DNA from: Agrypnia vestita
Lineage: Eukaryota; Arthropoda; Insecta; Trichoptera; Phryganeidae
NCBI GenBank assembly: GCA_016648135.1
Contig: JADDOH010002281.1
Span: 1-64,000, forward strand
Length of the DNA: 64,000 nucleotides
Reading direction: 5' to 3'
Below the pieces are notes generated by a model. It made no database searches. It worked only from the letters and a program-made list of their open reading frames with translations, and was not told the DNA's origin. A program made the translations under genes and the position numbers. Below, piece by piece: positions 63,576-64,000 of this stretch. Numbering within the stretch: the first letter of the stretch is position 1; the number at the start of each line of letters is the position of its first letter.

Positions 63576-64000
63576 TTTAAATATAAAGTTCGAAACATAT
63601 GGACATGTATTTATGATTTAAATATAGTTTTAGATTTTAATGTTTCAATTCAATATTTAAAATAACGGTGTCGTTGCGACATAAACGATAAAATTTTCAT
63701 AAACGACAAAATTCGATAAAATGATATACGATAAAAATATGTAATAAATTTTTTGTAAAATTGAAGAAGACGTACTATTTTTAAAATAATCGAAATAAGA
63801 AACTAATAAAACGTAAAATTCCAAATCAAAATTCACACAGCCTGCCAAATAAATGTACAATTGCTTATCGAAGCAACTAAAGATGAATGTGCCTTTTTTA
63901 CACAATACAAGAGCCTGACATTACATTCAAGTTTATCCGAGAACCAAACCCAAATTAAATATTGTACTTCATTCTCTTTATTGTACTTCATACCTGCGCG
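63576..64000. other. AT-rich DNA at the window edge
   Basis: The minus frame 63657-63905 is tyrosine/isoleucine-rich and chance-like. There is no supported feature. Confidence 0.5.

Overview
The window is AT-rich eukaryotic nuclear DNA, most likely from an insect. The evidence is a dense mixture of insect-type transposable elements, short GC-rich coding islands bounded by splice-like signals, TTAGG-like repeats and frequent TAGGTACCTA-type words. A moth or butterfly is my best guess, but this is inference. There is no bacterial-style gene organisation, and almost every recognisable coding piece belongs to a broken mobile element.

Layout. 1-1475: minus-strand Ty3/gypsy remnant (reverse transcriptase, protease, gag), running into an array of about 18 copies of an 89-bp satellite (1472-3125). 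4273-4564: end of a pogo/Tigger-like transposon. 5795-6160: a duplicated acidic-ORF fragment and a decayed element terminus. 7107-7515: 121-bp tandem repeat. 8655-14040: two copies of a second gypsy family, fused head-on as a large palindrome. 16783-19358: decayed hAT transposon with BED finger and dimerisation-domain remnants, carrying a 215-bp hairpin insertion with a 13-bp target duplication and a hammerhead-like core. 24429-26490: a repetitive conserved arthropod protein gene, split by a poly(A) retroposon and fused to a 51-bp minisatellite. 26893-28170: a Helitron-like element with a TTAA-type transposon nested inside, followed by a large foldback. 32475-33754: another hammerhead-like terminus and a Helitron-like element whose tandem monomers carry heat-shock-element-like motifs. 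35950-36350: a cluster of small GC-rich hairpins, then degenerate TTAGG-like DNA. 37546-38036 and 42678-43482: foldbacks with tRNA-like sequences. 40188-40954: short PIF/Harbinger-like element. 48445-50158: widely spaced inverted repeats around evenly spaced hairpins. 51912-54792: third LTR retrotransposon, internally deleted, beside a foldback MITE. 59673-62617: the best candidate for host coding sequence, two or three minus-strand exons. 63170-63575: another Helitron-like end.

How it fits together. The window is best read as intergenic or intronic DNA built by repeated nested insertion. Several insertion orders can be read from target duplications: a hairpin element inside a hAT, a TTAA element inside a Helitron-like copy, a poly(A) retroposon inside a repetitive gene, and a MITE inside a Helitron-like copy. 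No complete autonomous element and no complete host gene is visible. All calls come from reading the sequence by eye. Family names rest on motifs, and no database search was possible.
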